In this document: positions 4,746 to 5,542 of the stretch, one piece after another | How the letters are laid out: each line of letters opens with the position of its first letter | Position numbering within the stretch: position 1 is the stretch's first letter | Assembly: GCA_947494865.1 (NCBI GenBank) | Contig: CANMAT010000320.1 | Coordinates: forward strand, 1-5,542 | DNA: 5,542 nt | Reading direction: 5' to 3' | From: Deltaproteobacteria bacterium | Lineage (GTDB): Bacteria > Myxococcota_A > Polyangia > Polyangiales > Ga0077539 | Program-made: the position numbers and the translations under genes | The notes under the pieces: model-generated | What the model was told of the DNA's origin: nothing | Seen by the model: only the letters and a program-made list of their open reading frames with translations | Database searches by the model: none

Positions 4746-5542
4746 ATGGTGCGCAGGGTTGACTGGAAGATCCTCGCGGGTGCGGGTGCGCTGGCGGTGG
4801 CGCTCGGAATTTCGGCGACGGCGACGGGCCAGCAGGCCCAACCCGACATGAACTTCGCGCAGGGTGCTGCCGACGCTCCGCCCGCCGAAGGCCCGCCCAG
4901 CGAAGCCCTCGCAAACGCTCTCCGCCTCTATCAACAAGAGCGCTACCAGGAAGCGTGCGTGCAGTTTCAGCGGGTGGTCGAGGGCGAGACCGGCGACGCC
5001 CCCGCGAACCAGCAGAAGGCGCAGTTTCACCTGGGCAAGTGCCTCTACCACCTGGGGTTCTACCAGTCGGCGCTGGCGGTTTTCGACGAGATCGTCGAGC
5101 GCGGCGCGCCGCACCTCTACTTCCGCGCGACGCTCCAGTGGCTGGCGCAACTCGCGTCGCAGCTCCCCGAGCCGGCTGACATCATCCGCCGCGTGGGCCG
5201 CTACCCGACCGAAGACCTCGACCAGTTCAACAACAACGAGAACCGGGTGCTCTTCAACCAGCTGCTCTACCTCATGGGTCGCAGCAAGTACAAAGACGGC
5301 GCCTACGACGACGCCATCACCCTGTTTCGCCGCGTGCAGCGCACCTCGCCCTTCTACGTGCAGTCGCGCTTCTTCGAGGGCATCTCGCACGTGAACGCGC
5401 GCCGCTCGCAGCCGGCCGTCGAGGCGTTCCGCGAGGTGCTCCACGCGCTCGAAGAGGGCGTCGAGGGCCTCGAAGACGAAGACCGCATGGGCGACCTCGC
5501 GTGGCTCGAGCTCGCGCGGCTCTACTACTCTACGCGCCACTA
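4746..5542 (+). CDS. Exported tetratricopeptide-repeat protein, N-terminal part (3' end outside window)
   Basis: The frame from ATG 4746 is open for 265 codons to the window edge, so the protein is incomplete. The N-terminus is a signal peptide: Arg3, Arg4, Lys8, a hydrophobic core (about 9-22) and an Ala/Thr-rich cleavage region near residues 24-28; there is no lipobox Cys. A Pro/Ala-rich linker (31-51) leads into TPR-like helix pairs: ALRLYQQERYQEACVQFQRVV (58-78), AQFHLGKCLYHLGFYQSALAVFDEIV (92-117), LLYLMGRSKYKDGAYDDAITLFRRV (173-197), FFEGISHVNARRSQPAVEAFREVL (209-232) and the start of another (LAWLELARLYY, 251-261). Such proteins usually scaffold complexes; this one should act in the periplasm or envelope. 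GAGAGG upstream supports the start. The gene is divergent from the lipoprotein gene and has its own control region. The partner and function cannot be named. Confidence 0.87.
   Translation, partial: MVRRVDWKILAGAGALAVALGISATATGQQAQPDMNFAQGAADAPPAEGPPSEALANALRLYQQERYQEACVQFQRVVEGETGDAPANQQKAQFHLGKCLYHLGFYQSALAVFDEIVERGAPHLYFRATLQWLAQLASQLPEPADIIRRVGRYPTEDLDQFNNNENRVLFNQLLYLMGRSKYKDGAYDDAITLFRRVQRTSPFYVQSRFFEGISHVNARRSQPAVEAFREVLHALEEGVEGLEDEDRMGDLAWLELARLYYSTRH

Noticed and set aside
4864..5394. Plus-strand Arg/Ser/Thr-rich open frame
   Set aside because: It is an out-of-frame reading of the TPR gene with very low-complexity composition.
4629..5540. Long minus-strand open frame of about 300 codons
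   Set aside because: It lies opposite the TPR gene, whose plus frame has a signal peptide, repeats and a Shine-Dalgarno. The minus frame is a GC-rich antisense shadow with biased Arg/Glu/Val/Leu composition and no motif.

Overview
The window is high-GC bacterial DNA with strong G/C bias at third codon positions in the main genes. Gene content and style (a xerD-scpA-scpB cluster, a stand-alone response-regulator receiver domain, a Cys-rich lipoprotein, an exported TPR protein, sigma-54-like promoter motifs) fit a Myxococcota/deltaproteobacterial chromosome. That assignment is inference from style and remembered relatives, not from a search.

Left part (1-3115, plus strand): a tightly packed housekeeping cluster. 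The 3' two-thirds of xerD (tyrosine recombinase, chromosome dimer resolution) enters from the left edge. It is followed 36 nt later by scpA, which overlaps scpB by 4 nt, and scpB abuts or overlaps glyQ (glycyl-tRNA synthetase alpha subunit). XerD and ScpA/ScpB all serve chromosome segregation. GlyQ is a translation enzyme that appears to be carried along in the same transcript, and its usual partner gene glyS does not follow it.

Middle part (3116-4350): a short single-domain response regulator (plus) with a GTG start and a good Shine-Dalgarno sequence. It runs tail-to-tail, with a 14-nt overlap, into a minus-strand pair: a small Cys-rich lipoprotein gene followed 8 nt later by a yraN (UPF0102) nuclease-fold gene.

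Right part (4351-5542): a roughly 390-nt, less GC-rich divergent intergenic region. It carries a sigma-54-like -24/-12 motif facing the lipoprotein gene, a weaker copy of the same motif facing right, an 18-bp inverted repeat roughly midway between them, and a small hairpin. To its right an exported tetratricopeptide-repeat protein starts at 4746 and runs off the window end in one uninterrupted frame. Several long open frames on either strand across this area are shadows.

Overall the window is mostly ordinary core genes. No CRISPR array, transposon, tRNA/rRNA or recognisable defence system was seen. The parts most worth a second look are the lipoprotein-yraN unit with its divergent control region, the unpaired glyQ with an internal insertion, and the isolated receiver-domain protein.
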